Source: a virus
Length of the DNA stretch: 24,197 nt
IMG/VR virus record: IMGVR_UViG_3300042482_001459
Span: 1 to 24,197 of that record
Direction: 5' to 3' (one strand)
Under the pieces are notes generated by a model that was not told where the DNA came from, ran no database searches, and was given only the letters and a program-made list of their open reading frames with translations. Below, one piece after another: positions 1 to 9,375 of this stretch. The translations under genes and the position numbers were made by a program. How positions within the stretch are numbered: position 1 is the stretch's first letter; every line of letters begins with the position of its first letter.

Positions 1-2
1 TC

Positions 3-281
3 ATCGACCAGTCTCAGTCTATGAACATATATATGTCGAACCCTACGTTGTCTAAAATTACATCATCTCACTTTCACTCGTGGGAAAAAGGTTTGAAAAC
101 ATTATGTTATTATGTAAGGACTAAGGCAATTTCAACTGGTGCTAAACACTTAGCGTTGGACTTATCAAAGTCAAAGACAATAAAAACAAGTGTGGAGGTT
201 CCTAAAATTGATTATAGTAATATGAATTTACCACCAAAACCTGAAGGAATTGAAATTGAATGTTTCGGTTGTTCCTCTTAA
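3..281 (+). CDS. nrdA: Ribonucleoside-diphosphate reductase alpha subunit, class I (C-terminal fragment, 5' end outside window)
   Basis: This is the C-terminal end of the large subunit that reduces ribonucleoside diphosphates to deoxyribonucleotides. The frame is open from the left edge, so the first ATG (position 21) is an internal methionine and not the start. Visible family marks are IDQSQS at residues 1-6 of the fragment, the stretch HSWEKGLKTLCYYVRT at 25-40, and a Cys-X-X-Cys pair (CFGC) followed by two serines at the very end. In class I enzymes the adjacent tyrosines (here nt 108-113) carry the radical to the active site. The C-terminal cysteine pair passes reducing equivalents from thioredoxin or glutaredoxin. 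Between them lies a divergent, Lys/Ser-rich flexible tail, which is usual. Large phages often carry this gene to supply nucleotides. It ends just before a terminator, so it is probably transcribed separately from the tail genes. The family call is firm; the symbol assumes class Ia/NrdA rather than NrdE. Confidence 0.92.
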   Translation: MDQSQSMNIYMSNPTLSKITSSHFHSWEKGLKTLCYYVRTKAISTGAKHLALDLSKSKTIKTSVEVPKIDYSNMNLPPKPEGIEIECFGCSS

Positions 282-294
282 TTAAATAATTAAT

Positions 295-320
295 CCCGAT
301 ATATATCGGGATTTTTTATT
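295..320 (+). terminator. Intrinsic terminator after the reductase gene
   Basis: A perfect 16-base inverted repeat, CCCGATATATATCGGG (295-310), is followed directly by ATTTTTTATTTT. This is the classic GC-based hairpin plus T-tract. It begins 13 bases after the reductase stop codon and separates that gene from the tail cluster. Confidence 0.9.
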
Positions 321-325
321 TTGGG

Positions 326-335
326 CTATTTATAA
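326..335 (+). promoter_or_regulatory. Candidate late-promoter motif CTATTTATAA
   Basis: CTATTTATAA sits just after the terminator and 29 bases before the gp25-like start. The same core occurs at 2754 and 11304, each time in a short intergenic gap ahead of a block of coupled genes. A second partial copy (TATTTAT, 354-360) lies 4 bases before the ATG. The core resembles the AT-only -10 box of T4-type late promoters in composition; read on this strand it is the reverse complement of TATAAATA. Assignment as a promoter is inferred from recurrence and position. Confidence 0.45.
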
Positions 336-364
336 GGAAAAACAAGGGACTTATATTTATCTTT

Positions 365-835
365 ATGGCGAACGGAGTTACATATGGTATTAATTTTCCA
401 TTCAGAGATTCTAGACGTGGTGATTTTTTAGAACTTACTCAACTAGAATCTCAACAGGTAAAATCTGATTTAATTCACTTACTTTTAACAAGGAAGGGAA
501 GTAGATATTATTTACCTGAATTTGGTACTAGATTATACGAATTCTTATTTGAACCATTCGATGGTTTGACTTTTGATGCAATTCAATCAGATATTAGGGA
601 TGCGGTTCAACAATTTATGCCGAACCTTTTATTAAATCAGATAACAATTACACCGGCAGACCCAATGGAGGAAGTTGATACTATGATAGGTGAAAACATT
701 ATAGGTACAAGTGAATCTCCAATTTATAGATTACCAGGAAAAGGTACCTCAGAATATACTGCAAAAATTAGAATAGATTACTCAAACAACAGATCGACTT
801 TTGCTCAAAGTGATTTTGTAATTATTAATATTTAA
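365..835 (+). CDS. Baseplate wedge protein, GPW/gp25 family
   Basis: The 156-residue product matches the small GPW/gp25 family that joins the baseplate wedge to the tail sheath of contractile tails (T4 gp25 is 132 residues). The recognisable core is at about residues 31-70: a helix (VKSDLIHLLLTRKGSR), then YLPEFGTRLYEFLFEP, then a second helix ending near MPNLLL. The C-terminal part, about 100-156, has an insertion (PMEEVDTMIGENIIGTSESP) compared with the minimal fold and ends in a beta strand. The start is the first ATG in frame; there is no Shine-Dalgarno, only an A/T-rich leader. The next gene begins 5 bases after the stop and is also a wedge component, which strongly supports the call. 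Confidence 0.88.
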   Translation: MANGVTYGINFPFRDSRRGDFLELTQLESQQVKSDLIHLLLTRKGSRYYLPEFGTRLYEFLFEPFDGLTFDAIQSDIRDAVQQFMPNLLLNQITITPADPMEEVDTMIGENIIGTSESPIYRLPGKGTSEYTAKIRIDYSNNRSTFAQSDFVIINI

Positions 836-840
836 TATAG

Positions 841-2679
841 ATGGCAAATCGTAAAATTTCATATACAACCAGAGATTATCAAGGAATAAGAACTGAGTTA
901 CTAAATTATGTGAGAACATATTATCCTGAACTGATTCAGGATTTTAATGACGCATCTGTATTCTCAGTATTTTTAGACTTGAATGCTGCTGTTGCGGACA
1001 ACTTACATTATCACATCGATAGGAGTATACAAGAAACAGTATTGCAATATGCTCAACAAAGGTCTTCAATATATAATATTGCAAGAACTTATGGATTGAA
1101 ACTTCCTGGACAAAGACCATCAGTATCTTTAGTAGATTTTTCAATTACGGTACCGGCCTTTGGGGATAAAGAAGATGAAAGGTATCTTGGAATTTTATCA
1201 CGTGGGTCTCAAGTTTCAGGTGCTGGTATTGTTTTTGAAAATATATATGATGTTGATTTCACATCACCATACAATGCCCAAGGATTCCCTAATAGACTTA
1301 AGATACCTAACTTCAACGCGAATAATATATTAGTTAATTATACAATTACTAAAAGAGAACTGGTTGTTAATGGTATTACTAAGGTGTTCAAAAGAATTAT
1401 TACACCAAATGATGTTAAGCCATTTTTTGAATTATTTTTACCTGAAAAAAATGTATTAGGTATAACGAGTGTTTTATTAAAAAGTGGAACTGAATACACC
1501 AACATACCAACAAGTGCGGAATTTTTAGGACCATCTAACAAATGGTATGAGGTAGATGCTTTGGCTGAGGATAGGGTCTTTATTGAAGATCCGACAAAAG
1601 TATCCGACCAGCCAGGTATTAAGGTTGGTAGGTATATTCAAACACCAAATAGATTTATTAGTGAATATACACCTGAAGGATTCAAAAAATTAACTTTTGG
1701 TGGTGGTACAAATACAGCACAAGATGCTCTTGACCAATTCACGACATTAGGGACGACAATAGATTTACAAAGATATTCGAACAACATATCTTTAGGGTCT
1801 GCTTTAACTCCAAACTCAACTTTATTTGTCCAATATAGAATTGGTGGTGGTTTAGGTACTAACTTAGGTACAAATGTTATTACTCAAATTGGTACCGTGT
1901 CTTTCTTTGTTAATGGACCATCCGAACTTACTAACTCATCAGTAGTTAATTCTTTGAGATGTAATAACGTTACTGCTGCAATCGGTGGAGCGGGGTTACC
2001 GTCACTTGAAGAAATTAGAAACTATGTTTCATTTAACTTCTCAGCTCAAAAGAGAGCCGTTACAGTACAAGATTATGAGTCTATTATCAGAAATATGCCA
2101 TCAGAGTTTGGTGCACCTGCCAAAGTTTCAGTTACTGAAAACAACAACAAAATTTTGATTCAATTATTATCATATGATACTTCAGGAAAGTTAACAAATA
2201 TTGTATCAAATACCTTAAAACAAAATGTCGCGACGTATCTTTCTAACTATAGAATGATGAATGATTATATATCTATTCTTACTGCTGAGGTTATCGATTT
2301 GAGTTTTGAAGTTTCTATTGTTTTGACATCGGCTCAGAATTCAGGTCAAGTTATTGCTGATGTTGTGGATAGAATCTCGGCTTATTTTAATCCACAAGTA
2401 AGGGAGTTGGGACAGAATGTCTATTTATCTGAAATTCAAAGTATTATTCAAAACCAAAATGGAGTTTTAACTGTTTCAGGAATTAAAGTTTTTAATAATG
2501 TTGGTGGTCAGTATTCATCTGAGGAAACTTCTATGGAATATTCTAATCCTGAGACAAGAGAGATTCAACCAGTCAACTCAACAATTTTTGCACAACCATC
2601 ACAGGTATACCAAATCAGATATCCAAATAAAGATATTAAGGTTTCGGTTCAGAATTTCCAATCTACTACTTTTTCATAA
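841..2679 (+). CDS. Baseplate wedge protein, gp6 / J-like
   Basis: The 612-residue product is close to T4 gp6 in length (660 residues). It carries the J-like signature near residues 404-425 (KRAVTVQDYESIIRNMP), where a conserved 'ravT.eDYe' strand and helix occur in baseplate J proteins. The N-terminus (YTTRDYQGIRTELLNYVRTY, then a helix with DLNAAVADNLHYHIDRSIQE) is also typical of T4-like gp6, which opens with a helical wedge-core domain. In contractile tails gp6 dimers form the ring that holds the wedges together around the hub. The gene lies directly behind the gp25-like gene and ahead of a very large structural gene, in the position where T4 has gene 7. The ATG at 841 is 5 bases after the previous stop, so translation is probably coupled. 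Confidence 0.85.
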   Translation: MANRKISYTTRDYQGIRTELLNYVRTYYPELIQDFNDASVFSVFLDLNAAVADNLHYHIDRSIQETVLQYAQQRSSIYNIARTYGLKLPGQRPSVSLVDFSITVPAFGDKEDERYLGILSRGSQVSGAGIVFENIYDVDFTSPYNAQGFPNRLKIPNFNANNILVNYTITKRELVVNGITKVFKRIITPNDVKPFFELFLPEKNVLGITSVLLKSGTEYTNIPTSAEFLGPSNKWYEVDALAEDRVFIEDPTKVSDQPGIKVGRYIQTPNRFISEYTPEGFKKLTFGGGTNTAQDALDQFTTLGTTIDLQRYSNNISLGSALTPNSTLFVQYRIGGGLGTNLGTNVITQIGTVSFFVNGPSELTNSSVVNSLRCNNVTAAIGGAGLPSLEEIRNYVSFNFSAQKRAVTVQDYESIIRNMPSEFGAPAKVSVTENNNKILIQLLSYDTSGKLTNIVSNTLKQNVATYLSNYRMMNDYISILTAEVIDLSFEVSIVLTSAQNSGQVIADVVDRISAYFNPQVRELGQNVYLSEIQSIIQNQNGVLTVSGIKVFNNVGGQYSSEETSMEYSNPETREIQPVNSTIFAQPSQVYQIRYPNKDIKVSVQNFQSTTFS

Positions 2680-2716
2680 TCGGTTTATTATCCAATACTT
2701 TGGTTTATAATTTATA

Positions 2717-2750
2717 ATGTGTGTGCTTTTAATTCTTAAAAATTACACAT
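2717..2750 (+). other. AT-rich two-part hairpin in the gap before 2778
   Basis: ATGTGT (2717-2722) pairs with ACACAT (2745-2750), and TTTTAA (2727-2732) pairs with TTAAAA (2736-2741), with an internal loop and a 3-base apical loop. It lies between the gp6-like stop and the promoter-like motif at 2754. There is no T-tract after it, so it is a weak terminator or a processing site at best. Confidence 0.3.
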
Positions 2751-2753
2751 AAA

Positions 2754-2763
2754 CTATTTATAA
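2754..2763 (+). promoter_or_regulatory. Candidate late-promoter motif CTATTTATAA
   Basis: This is an exact copy of the ten-base motif at 326-335, placed 14 bases before the ATG of the 1635-residue gene in the only substantial gap (98 bases) in this part of the cluster. The spacing to the start is within one base of that at 11304. Confidence 0.5.
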
Positions 2764-2777
2764 ACTAAAGATATTAC

Positions 2778-5700
2778 ATGGGTGATTCATATAGAATTAA
2801 GACCGAACTTGGTATTAACAAATCAATTAATGTACAATTAGACCAAGAGTTTGAGTTCTTAGAAATACTATCTCTTAAAATACAACAAACGGATATCTAC
2901 ACAAGAAGTTGTGCGGACTATGGTGTTTTGGTAGGTAGAGTCACAGCAAATAATGGATTTGGCGTCCCAAACGCCAGAGTTTCAATATTCATTCCAATCG
3001 AAGAGGTTGATGAATCAAACCCAATAATTACAAGTATATATCCATACAAATCTCCAAACGATAGGAACGATGATGGGTATAGATATAATTTACTTCCTTA
3101 TACACCATCGTATTCAAAACACTCTGCAACAGGAACATTACCTTCAAAATCAGATGTTCTAACAGGAAGCACTACAGTAGAAATCTACGACAAGTATTAC
3201 AGGTTTACCTCTAGAACAAATGATAGTGGGGACTATATGATAATGGGAGTTCCACTCGGAGAACAGACCATAGTGATGGATGTTGACCTTTCAGACATAG
3301 GTGAGTTCTCCTTAACACCACAAGATTTAATTAGAATGGGTTTAGCGACTGAAGCACAAGTTGCGGGAAATAAATTTAGGTCATCTGCTGATTTGAATTC
3401 CTTACCTCAAATTATTAATCTAACTAAAAATGCTGAAATTTCTCCTTTATGGGGAGATCCTGAAATATGTGACATATCAATCAATAGATTAGATTTTGAT
3501 TTACGAGATGATGCGAATGTAGATATTCAACCAACTTCAGTCTTTATGGGGTCAATGTTTTCTTCACCTGATAAATTCAGAATTAGACCTGGACTTAGAC
3601 TATTTGGTGAAACGTTTGGAGGTTGTAAACCTAAAGATAATATGGGTAATTTGTGTGGGCTTACTTCTGGGCCTGGCCAAATATTAGCAATAAGACAAAC
3701 AATACAACAAGATGAGGATGGTAATCCTGTATTAGAGGTTTATGAGTTAGAACAAGCGGGTAATGTAATCGATGGAGATGGGACTTGGTTAACGGAACTA
3801 CCAATGAATTTGGATTATGTTGTGACAAATGAATTTGGAGAAAGAGTTTTGTCTAACGATTCTACTCTCGGTATACCAACTAAAAGTAAGTACAGGTTCA
3901 AAATAAAATGGTCACAAGCGAACGATTTAACCATACAAACTAGAAGGCCAAGTTATTTGGTTCCTAATGTGAAAGAATATGGATGGGTTAATTCCACAAC
4001 AGATCCGAACAATTCACCAAGTCAAACTGCGAAAAATCTTCAAGAAAGTTCTTATTATTTTGGTTTGGCTTGGAGTGGATATACAAATGGGTTTACTGGA
4101 TCGGAACAGATAGATAGATTAAATGAAATAATTGATTGCGAAGACACTTTTTATGAATTTCAATTCAATAGAGTTTATACTGTATCATCATTAATTGACC
4201 AATATAAAAAAGGAGATGGGCGAGGTAGATTTATTGGGATAAAAGAAATTGATGATGACAGTTGTGATAGTACTATTAATAAGTTTCCTGTTAATGATGG
4301 GTTCAAAAACTTTGATTTGTTATACTTTTTATTTTCTATAATATTCACAGTGATTCAGTTTGTTGGGATAGTATTATTGATAGTTGCTCACTTACTTTTG
4401 TTTATTTACACAATTACAATTCAAGCACTTTGTGATTTGTGCCGAGTAAAACTTCTTGGGTTTAGACCCTTCCAATTTATTTGTAATGGATTGAGACTAA
4501 AATGTGAAACGAAAGATTTCACAATAAGATTTCCGATGATAACTTATCCTGATTGTCAATCTTGTTCATGTAATGAGGCTCAGGTGGATTCCAAAGCATT
4601 ACTCGGTGGAACTAATGGGGTTTTATCTTATGTTTCATTTCCACCAAATTATATTGAAGGATTAGAGTCTATTTTTGGAGCTGATGGTACTCCATCTGAT
4701 GATGTACAAATAAAGTCTGATATTTTTGCACAGGCAATTGCTGGAAATAATGATGATGTTGCAGATTTGAATGTTTTCAAAACACCAAAATCGTCGGTAG
4801 TTAAATTTTTATCAGATGAATCTGATGAAAGAAAACATTTTGCTTTTTCTGAAAGTTTAACTATTGGAGAACGTATAAACATATTCAATACGAGACCTTC
4901 ATATTTTGACAACCTTAATAAAATAAAAGTAACTTTTGCAAAAGATTCAAACTTTGGTAAATTTCACTTTGACAATACAATAACAGTATTATCCAATCAG
5001 TTTTACGAATCAGGTCAATTACTAACTTCGGTGGATCCTGCAACTACAACAGATAAAAACTTTTTGTTTACTGCTCAAACTGAAAATAATATTGTTAATG
5101 GAATTACTGGAACAACAATTCAACAAGCAACTTCAATTAATGTTAGTTATGCTGTTACTCAAACGACTGACCAAACTGTTTTATATACATTACCTACAGG
5201 TAGTACTATAACAAGACAAGTTTATCCGCAAGACAGAGAATATTATCAAGTGGTTACTGCTATTACAGTTGCAGATGCTATTAAGATATGGAATATTGAA
5301 ACTCTAGAAGCTTTCCCAAATGTAATTGTCTCTCCAACACGAGTAATTTTAGCTAAACAAAGGAAGGTCGCCGGAATTGGAGCTGGATATACGAGAAATG
5401 AAAATGATTATTTAATAAGTCCATTAGATGCATTTTCTGACATTGAAGACCAATTCATTCTTATTTTACAAAGGGGGGTTGACCCATATTCTCCGAAATA
5501 TAATAATGAATATTCATTGGGGGCATTATTTGGTAAAAATATTGATGATACTAATTTGGTAATTACCGCTCAAACAAGAGTTAATATCCCAATACAAAAA
5601 TTAAATCAAACTAATATATCTGTTCAACCATTTAACCAGAACGGAATGTTTTATCCTTCTTATTTTTTTACACCTGGTAGTGATTTTTCGGGATTCACAA

Positions 5701-7685
5701 CTTCAACAGTAGGTTACTATGGAAGCATCGATGCGAACTCTAATATAAATAGATTAAACGATAAGAATATGGGAGGAGTAACTGCTATGGTTACTAAAAC
5801 TAACAATGATTTTTATTCTATAAATCGAAATGCGGCAAAATACGATGAATCCGAGGATGTTTCTGGAGCTTCTTATATATTTTCAAATATAACTGGATTT
5901 AATATATCACCATTAGCTCCCCTTATTTTAGCACCTGCATCTTTTGGACTTCTGGCTCCACTTGTTTTTGCAAGTGGAGGAATTGGAGGGTTAATTTTAC
6001 TATTGAATGTTTTATTTGGTCTTTCGATCGCTGGTCTAGTATCACAAATACTTTCGCTTTTTTTCAACTATAACGACGTAAGATATGAATACTATACACC
6101 GAATGCTTATCCTTCTTTGTCGGCTAATCCTATGTCAATTTCATCTAAAGTTATTAATGTGATGAGAACTGATAGATTACCATCATCTGACGCTCTTAAT
6201 GGAAGTTCGTGGCAGACAAATCCTGCTCTGTTACAACAAAACAATAATTTTGTTTTTTATGAAATTCCAGAATTAGATGCGTCATTAGGTTTACCACCAT
6301 ATAGTTTAGGTGCTGAAATCCCTTTTGCTGATGCCGAAGGTTTACCCAACTATACAACTGTATTATCGTCTTTTAATTGTGAAAATATGGTCGGTTTGGA
6401 TTGTTACCAAGGATTTGGGAGTAATTTTGAGGTTAATCAAGAGTGTACTACAAAGGATGCGGTTGAGAGAGGTTGTTATATGTTCTTACGAAGACCTTTA
6501 AGAGATTTGGGAAAGGATATAAGTAACTTTAATGAGTGGGGATATAGATTCAGATTTTTCTATGGTCTTTGTAGAGGAGTACTTGCCCAATCATTTATGA
6601 ACAATTGGATTAACGGTTCATTATATTTCTTTCCGATACAAGTTAATACGTTTTTCAACACACAAAATCGGGTTAGGGAAGTTATGTTTTGTGAAGATGT
6701 TGTTTATTATAATCGGGATAGTAACAACTTTTATTATAGAAGTAGCCCATACAGTTTTATAACAAACAAATTTGTTGGAAAAATAGTAAACAAACAAGAT
6801 GGAGGTATTAATGATTTGAACTTATTATACCCTACCACTATCATAAATTTGGGAATGAAAGATTATTTCTATTCTGAGATAACTTTTGACCCTACAACTC
6901 GAGGATTTATATTACCTAACATAAATCCAACAAGCTATGGAGATACATCTGATTTGATTAATTTGTTTGTAATTTCAAGAATTACTGATGAAAATTTCTT
7001 ACAACAATTAATACCTGCAGGAGATAACTCCATTAATCAATTATTTTCGAGACCTGAAAGAAGAATAGATGGAGACCTTGCTCAACTGTTGTCAATTAAT
7101 AGTGAAATTGGAAATATTAATTTTTCACCTGAATATTATGACGCTTTCTCGGGTGATACAAATCCACCTACACAGATTTTAGGTACTGAAAAGAATCCAA
7201 CGATTGCAGTATGGTTTTCGTCTACTACGGAAGATTTACAAACTAAAGATTATCTGGCACCTGGTAGAATAAATTTCAGAGGTACCGATGACATAGGCTA
7301 TTATCCATACCCTTATAGTATAAAATCACAGGTGGTTCCATTCTATCAGTGGAGACTTAGTGACACTAATATTATTTTTGGTAATCAAAATAATAACTGG
7401 GCGACAGCATCTTCCGATATTGTGCAAAATGTGAGATATCAGTCTTTAGATAGATATGCATCTGATACTCCATATTTTTGGAGTAACAATTCAGAATCTA
7501 ATGATTTGAATGCACGAGGATATATATTCAATGTCAATGGTACAGTCGGTAATGGCCAATACATTGCAACGGGAGCATTGAAACAAAAATTTGTGGTTGG
7601 GGCACCATTCCAATTTTATTTTGGAACTATTGTCGGACAAACCTCTTTGGATAAATTCAAAACAAAGTATTCTGTAGATGAATAA
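2778..7685 (+). CDS. Giant baseplate/tail structural protein with carboxypeptidase-regulatory-like N-terminus and two hydrophobic segments
   Basis: The 1635-residue protein is of unknown exact function. Residues about 49-75 and 140-175 read like a carboxypeptidase-regulatory/CnaB-type beta sandwich: YGVLVGRVTANNGFGVPNA, and later TNDSGDYMIMGVPLGEQTI. Residues 512-552 form a long uncharged stretch rich in Leu, Ile, Phe and Val, enough for one or two membrane-spanning helices. It is followed at about 552-610 by a cysteine-rich segment with a CDLC pair and a CQSCSC cluster. A second hydrophobic, Gly/Ala/Leu-rich segment covers about 1044-1098. The C-terminal third is rich in aromatic residues, Asn and Ser, with further cysteines. 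By position after gp6 it would correspond to T4 gp7 (1032 residues), the peripheral wedge protein, but I see no sequence proof. The large size, the order of genes and the coupling to downstream tail genes support a virion structural role. The membrane-like segments are odd for a baseplate protein. Confidence 0.6.
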   Translation: MGDSYRIKTELGINKSINVQLDQEFEFLEILSLKIQQTDIYTRSCADYGVLVGRVTANNGFGVPNARVSIFIPIEEVDESNPIITSIYPYKSPNDRNDDGYRYNLLPYTPSYSKHSATGTLPSKSDVLTGSTTVEIYDKYYRFTSRTNDSGDYMIMGVPLGEQTIVMDVDLSDIGEFSLTPQDLIRMGLATEAQVAGNKFRSSADLNSLPQIINLTKNAEISPLWGDPEICDISINRLDFDLRDDANVDIQPTSVFMGSMFSSPDKFRIRPGLRLFGETFGGCKPKDNMGNLCGLTSGPGQILAIRQTIQQDEDGNPVLEVYELEQAGNVIDGDGTWLTELPMNLDYVVTNEFGERVLSNDSTLGIPTKSKYRFKIKWSQANDLTIQTRRPSYLVPNVKEYGWVNSTTDPNNSPSQTAKNLQESSYYFGLAWSGYTNGFTGSEQIDRLNEIIDCEDTFYEFQFNRVYTVSSLIDQYKKGDGRGRFIGIKEIDDDSCDSTINKFPVNDGFKNFDLLYFLFSIIFTVIQFVGIVLLIVAHLLLFIYTITIQALCDLCRVKLLGFRPFQFICNGLRLKCETKDFTIRFPMITYPDCQSCSCNEAQVDSKALLGGTNGVLSYVSFPPNYIEGLESIFGADGTPSDDVQIKSDIFAQAIAGNNDDVADLNVFKTPKSSVVKFLSDESDERKHFAFSESLTIGERINIFNTRPSYFDNLNKIKVTFAKDSNFGKFHFDNTITVLSNQFYESGQLLTSVDPATTTDKNFLFTAQTENNIVNGITGTTIQQATSINVSYAVTQTTDQTVLYTLPTGSTITRQVYPQDREYYQVVTAITVADAIKIWNIETLEAFPNVIVSPTRVILAKQRKVAGIGAGYTRNENDYLISPLDAFSDIEDQFILILQRGVDPYSPKYNNEYSLGALFGKNIDDTNLVITAQTRVNIPIQKLNQTNISVQPFNQNGMFYPSYFFTPGSDFSGFTTSTVGYYGSIDANSNINRLNDKNMGGVTAMVTKTNNDFYSINRNAAKYDESEDVSGASYIFSNITGFNISPLAPLILAPASFGLLAPLVFASGGIGGLILLLNVLFGLSIAGLVSQILSLFFNYNDVRYEYYTPNAYPSLSANPMSISSKVINVMRTDRLPSSDALNGSSWQTNPALLQQNNNFVFYEIPELDASLGLPPYSLGAEIPFADAEGLPNYTTVLSSFNCENMVGLDCYQGFGSNFEVNQECTTKDAVERGCYMFLRRPLRDLGKDISNFNEWGYRFRFFYGLCRGVLAQSFMNNWINGSLYFFPIQVNTFFNTQNRVREVMFCEDVVYYNRDSNNFYYRSSPYSFITNKFVGKIVNKQDGGINDLNLLYPTTIINLGMKDYFYSEITFDPTTRGFILPNINPTSYGDTSDLINLFVISRITDENFLQQLIPAGDNSINQLFSRPERRIDGDLAQLLSINSEIGNINFSPEYYDAFSGDTNPPTQILGTEKNPTIAVWFSSTTEDLQTKDYLAPGRINFRGTDDIGYYPYPYSIKSQVVPFYQWRLSDTNIIFGNQNNNWATASSDIVQNVRYQSLDRYASDTPYFWSNNSESNDLNARGYIFNVNGTVGNGQYIATGALKQKFVVGAPFQFYFGTIVGQTSLDKFKTKYSVDE

Positions 7686-9375
7686 GTATACAATAATACC
7701 GAGTGGACTTAGATATAAGGGAGCCCCATCTTTAGATGAGGAACTTTCTGTAACGCTTCAGGAGCAGAGTCAAGAACTCACTGAGTATGATAGGACTTCG
7801 ACCTTGAATTTGGCTCAGATTTATGATGATGAGAGACAGACTAGTACGATATTCAGACCTACCTTCAAGATTACATACTTGTATGACAACACGTATACTG
7901 GTACAACAACTTATTTACCTTTCCAATACAACCTTTATTACAGTGACCCTGTAGGTTCAAAACAAAGTGGGATATGGAGAGGGTTTCCTCAATATTACGA
8001 GTTTGATTTTTATAGACCTAATGTGGGGGACAATCACTTTCAGTACAAAGCAAAAAGTGCCTACACTTATAATTGGATGTATTACTTAACATACCCGTAC
8101 GAGAATGATAGTAATAGACAATTAACATACTACTCGACAACAAATAATGATGTCAATTGGATTGCGTCTAGTGGAATACCATTCTCAATCAGGAATACTA
8201 CGCAAAATGGTAATGGGTTGGTTTCATTTGTTTGTGTTGCTCCTCATGGACTAACTACAGGAGAATACGTTGAGTTATCTTTAACTTATAGGGGTTCTAA
8301 TATATTTCAGGTATATTCCATTGGTAATGGATTGTTTGGAAGTAGTACACATGTTTTTAATTTATTTAACATTGGATTTACAGGAGCCACATTTAGTAAT
8401 GGCACGATTGGAACGTTTAGGAGGGTAATTAACCCTGACAACTTAACAGAAACTAGGTCAAAATATTATGTAAAAAAATATAAGGTGTTGACTAACTTAA
8501 ACGACCTTGCAATTACAAAAGCGGGATTTGAAAAAAATGTATTTGGGGAAGAAAAAAAATTGGAATATAGTTCTATAACTCCAAACAACGTTACAAGAAT
8601 ATCTCAAAAATCTAGTAGTAATGCATATGATGTAACATCTAACTATGATTTAGACTTTGCGGGTTTTTTAGATAATCAAAAAAGACCACTGAATGAAATA
8701 AGTCTTACTATTGTTAATAAGGGTTATTCAGGATATTTTAATCAATCATTCAATGGGGTTGGTTTGAAACAAGGATGGGAATTTAATTTAGCAAAAACTC
8801 CAACTCCTTGGTGGGACTTAAATAATCAAAGGTCAAACACAAGTATACCAGTTTCGGCATATACTCTCACCAATGGTGCGACTAAAACATTTTATTACAA
8901 CACAGATTTGAAACCTGGAGATGTCATGGATGGTGATTTTTGTGAGTGGAATGACTATGAACAAGTAGAACGTGTAGTATCACCATATTATCATAAGATA
9001 AAGTTTAACCAACAGGTTTTTCAGACTACGGATAATTTTTCAACCAATTCACCAGGTTATTATTATAAGCCACATAACACTATGGTTCTGAAAGTTTTTT
9101 CGGATTATATAGAGACCGCTGAATTGGGTTTAATTGATAATGTACCGAGTTGGGCATTTTACTCCACGGCAGACCAAGAGTTCAGATGGAGAGATATTTA
9201 TACCTATGGGTTTATTGACAACTTACGTCGTGGGGTTGATTATCCATTTTTGAATTCGGCACAATATCCGTATACCCAAGTGATTTTCAGATTGATACCT
9301 GAAGGAATAAATTATAATGATAATCTTGATGGATTTGATTTTGCAATTAAACCACTAATTGATGAGTGCGAATAA
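7678..9375 (+). CDS. Uncharacterised tail/baseplate protein (565 aa)
   Basis: I do not recognise a family. The start ATG overlaps the end of the previous gene by 8 bases, so translation is coupled and the two products are probably made in related amounts. The sequence is beta-rich, with many Tyr, Asn and Thr residues, no signal peptide and few cysteines. Near residues 185-205 it has CVAPHGLTTGEYVELSLTY, an 'HGL..G..V' turn pattern that recurs in beta-structured phage tail proteins. The C-terminal region (about 480-560) has many aromatic residues (RDIYTYGFIDNLRRGVDYPF). By order of genes it could occupy the place of T4 gp8 or another wedge component, but this is position only. Confidence 0.5.
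   Translation: MNKYTIIPSGLRYKGAPSLDEELSVTLQEQSQELTEYDRTSTLNLAQIYDDERQTSTIFRPTFKITYLYDNTYTGTTTYLPFQYNLYYSDPVGSKQSGIWRGFPQYYEFDFYRPNVGDNHFQYKAKSAYTYNWMYYLTYPYENDSNRQLTYYSTTNNDVNWIASSGIPFSIRNTTQNGNGLVSFVCVAPHGLTTGEYVELSLTYRGSNIFQVYSIGNGLFGSSTHVFNLFNIGFTGATFSNGTIGTFRRVINPDNLTETRSKYYVKKYKVLTNLNDLAITKAGFEKNVFGEEKKLEYSSITPNNVTRISQKSSSNAYDVTSNYDLDFAGFLDNQKRPLNEISLTIVNKGYSGYFNQSFNGVGLKQGWEFNLAKTPTPWWDLNNQRSNTSIPVSAYTLTNGATKTFYYNTDLKPGDVMDGDFCEWNDYEQVERVVSPYYHKIKFNQQVFQTTDNFSTNSPGYYYKPHNTMVLKVFSDYIETAELGLIDNVPSWAFYSTADQEFRWRDIYTYGFIDNLRRGVDYPFLNSAQYPYTQVIFRLIPEGINYNDNLDGFDFAIKPLIDECE

Noticed and set aside
21-281. A complete 86-residue gene starting at ATG 21
   Set aside because: The frame is open to the left edge and the residues before the ATG (IDQSQS) belong to the reductase signature, so it is a fragment of a longer gene.
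326-335. T4-type late promoters firing on the minus strand (TATAAATA is the reverse complement of the motif)
   Set aside because: No minus-strand gene is supported anywhere in the window, and the motif keeps its position relative to plus-strand starts.
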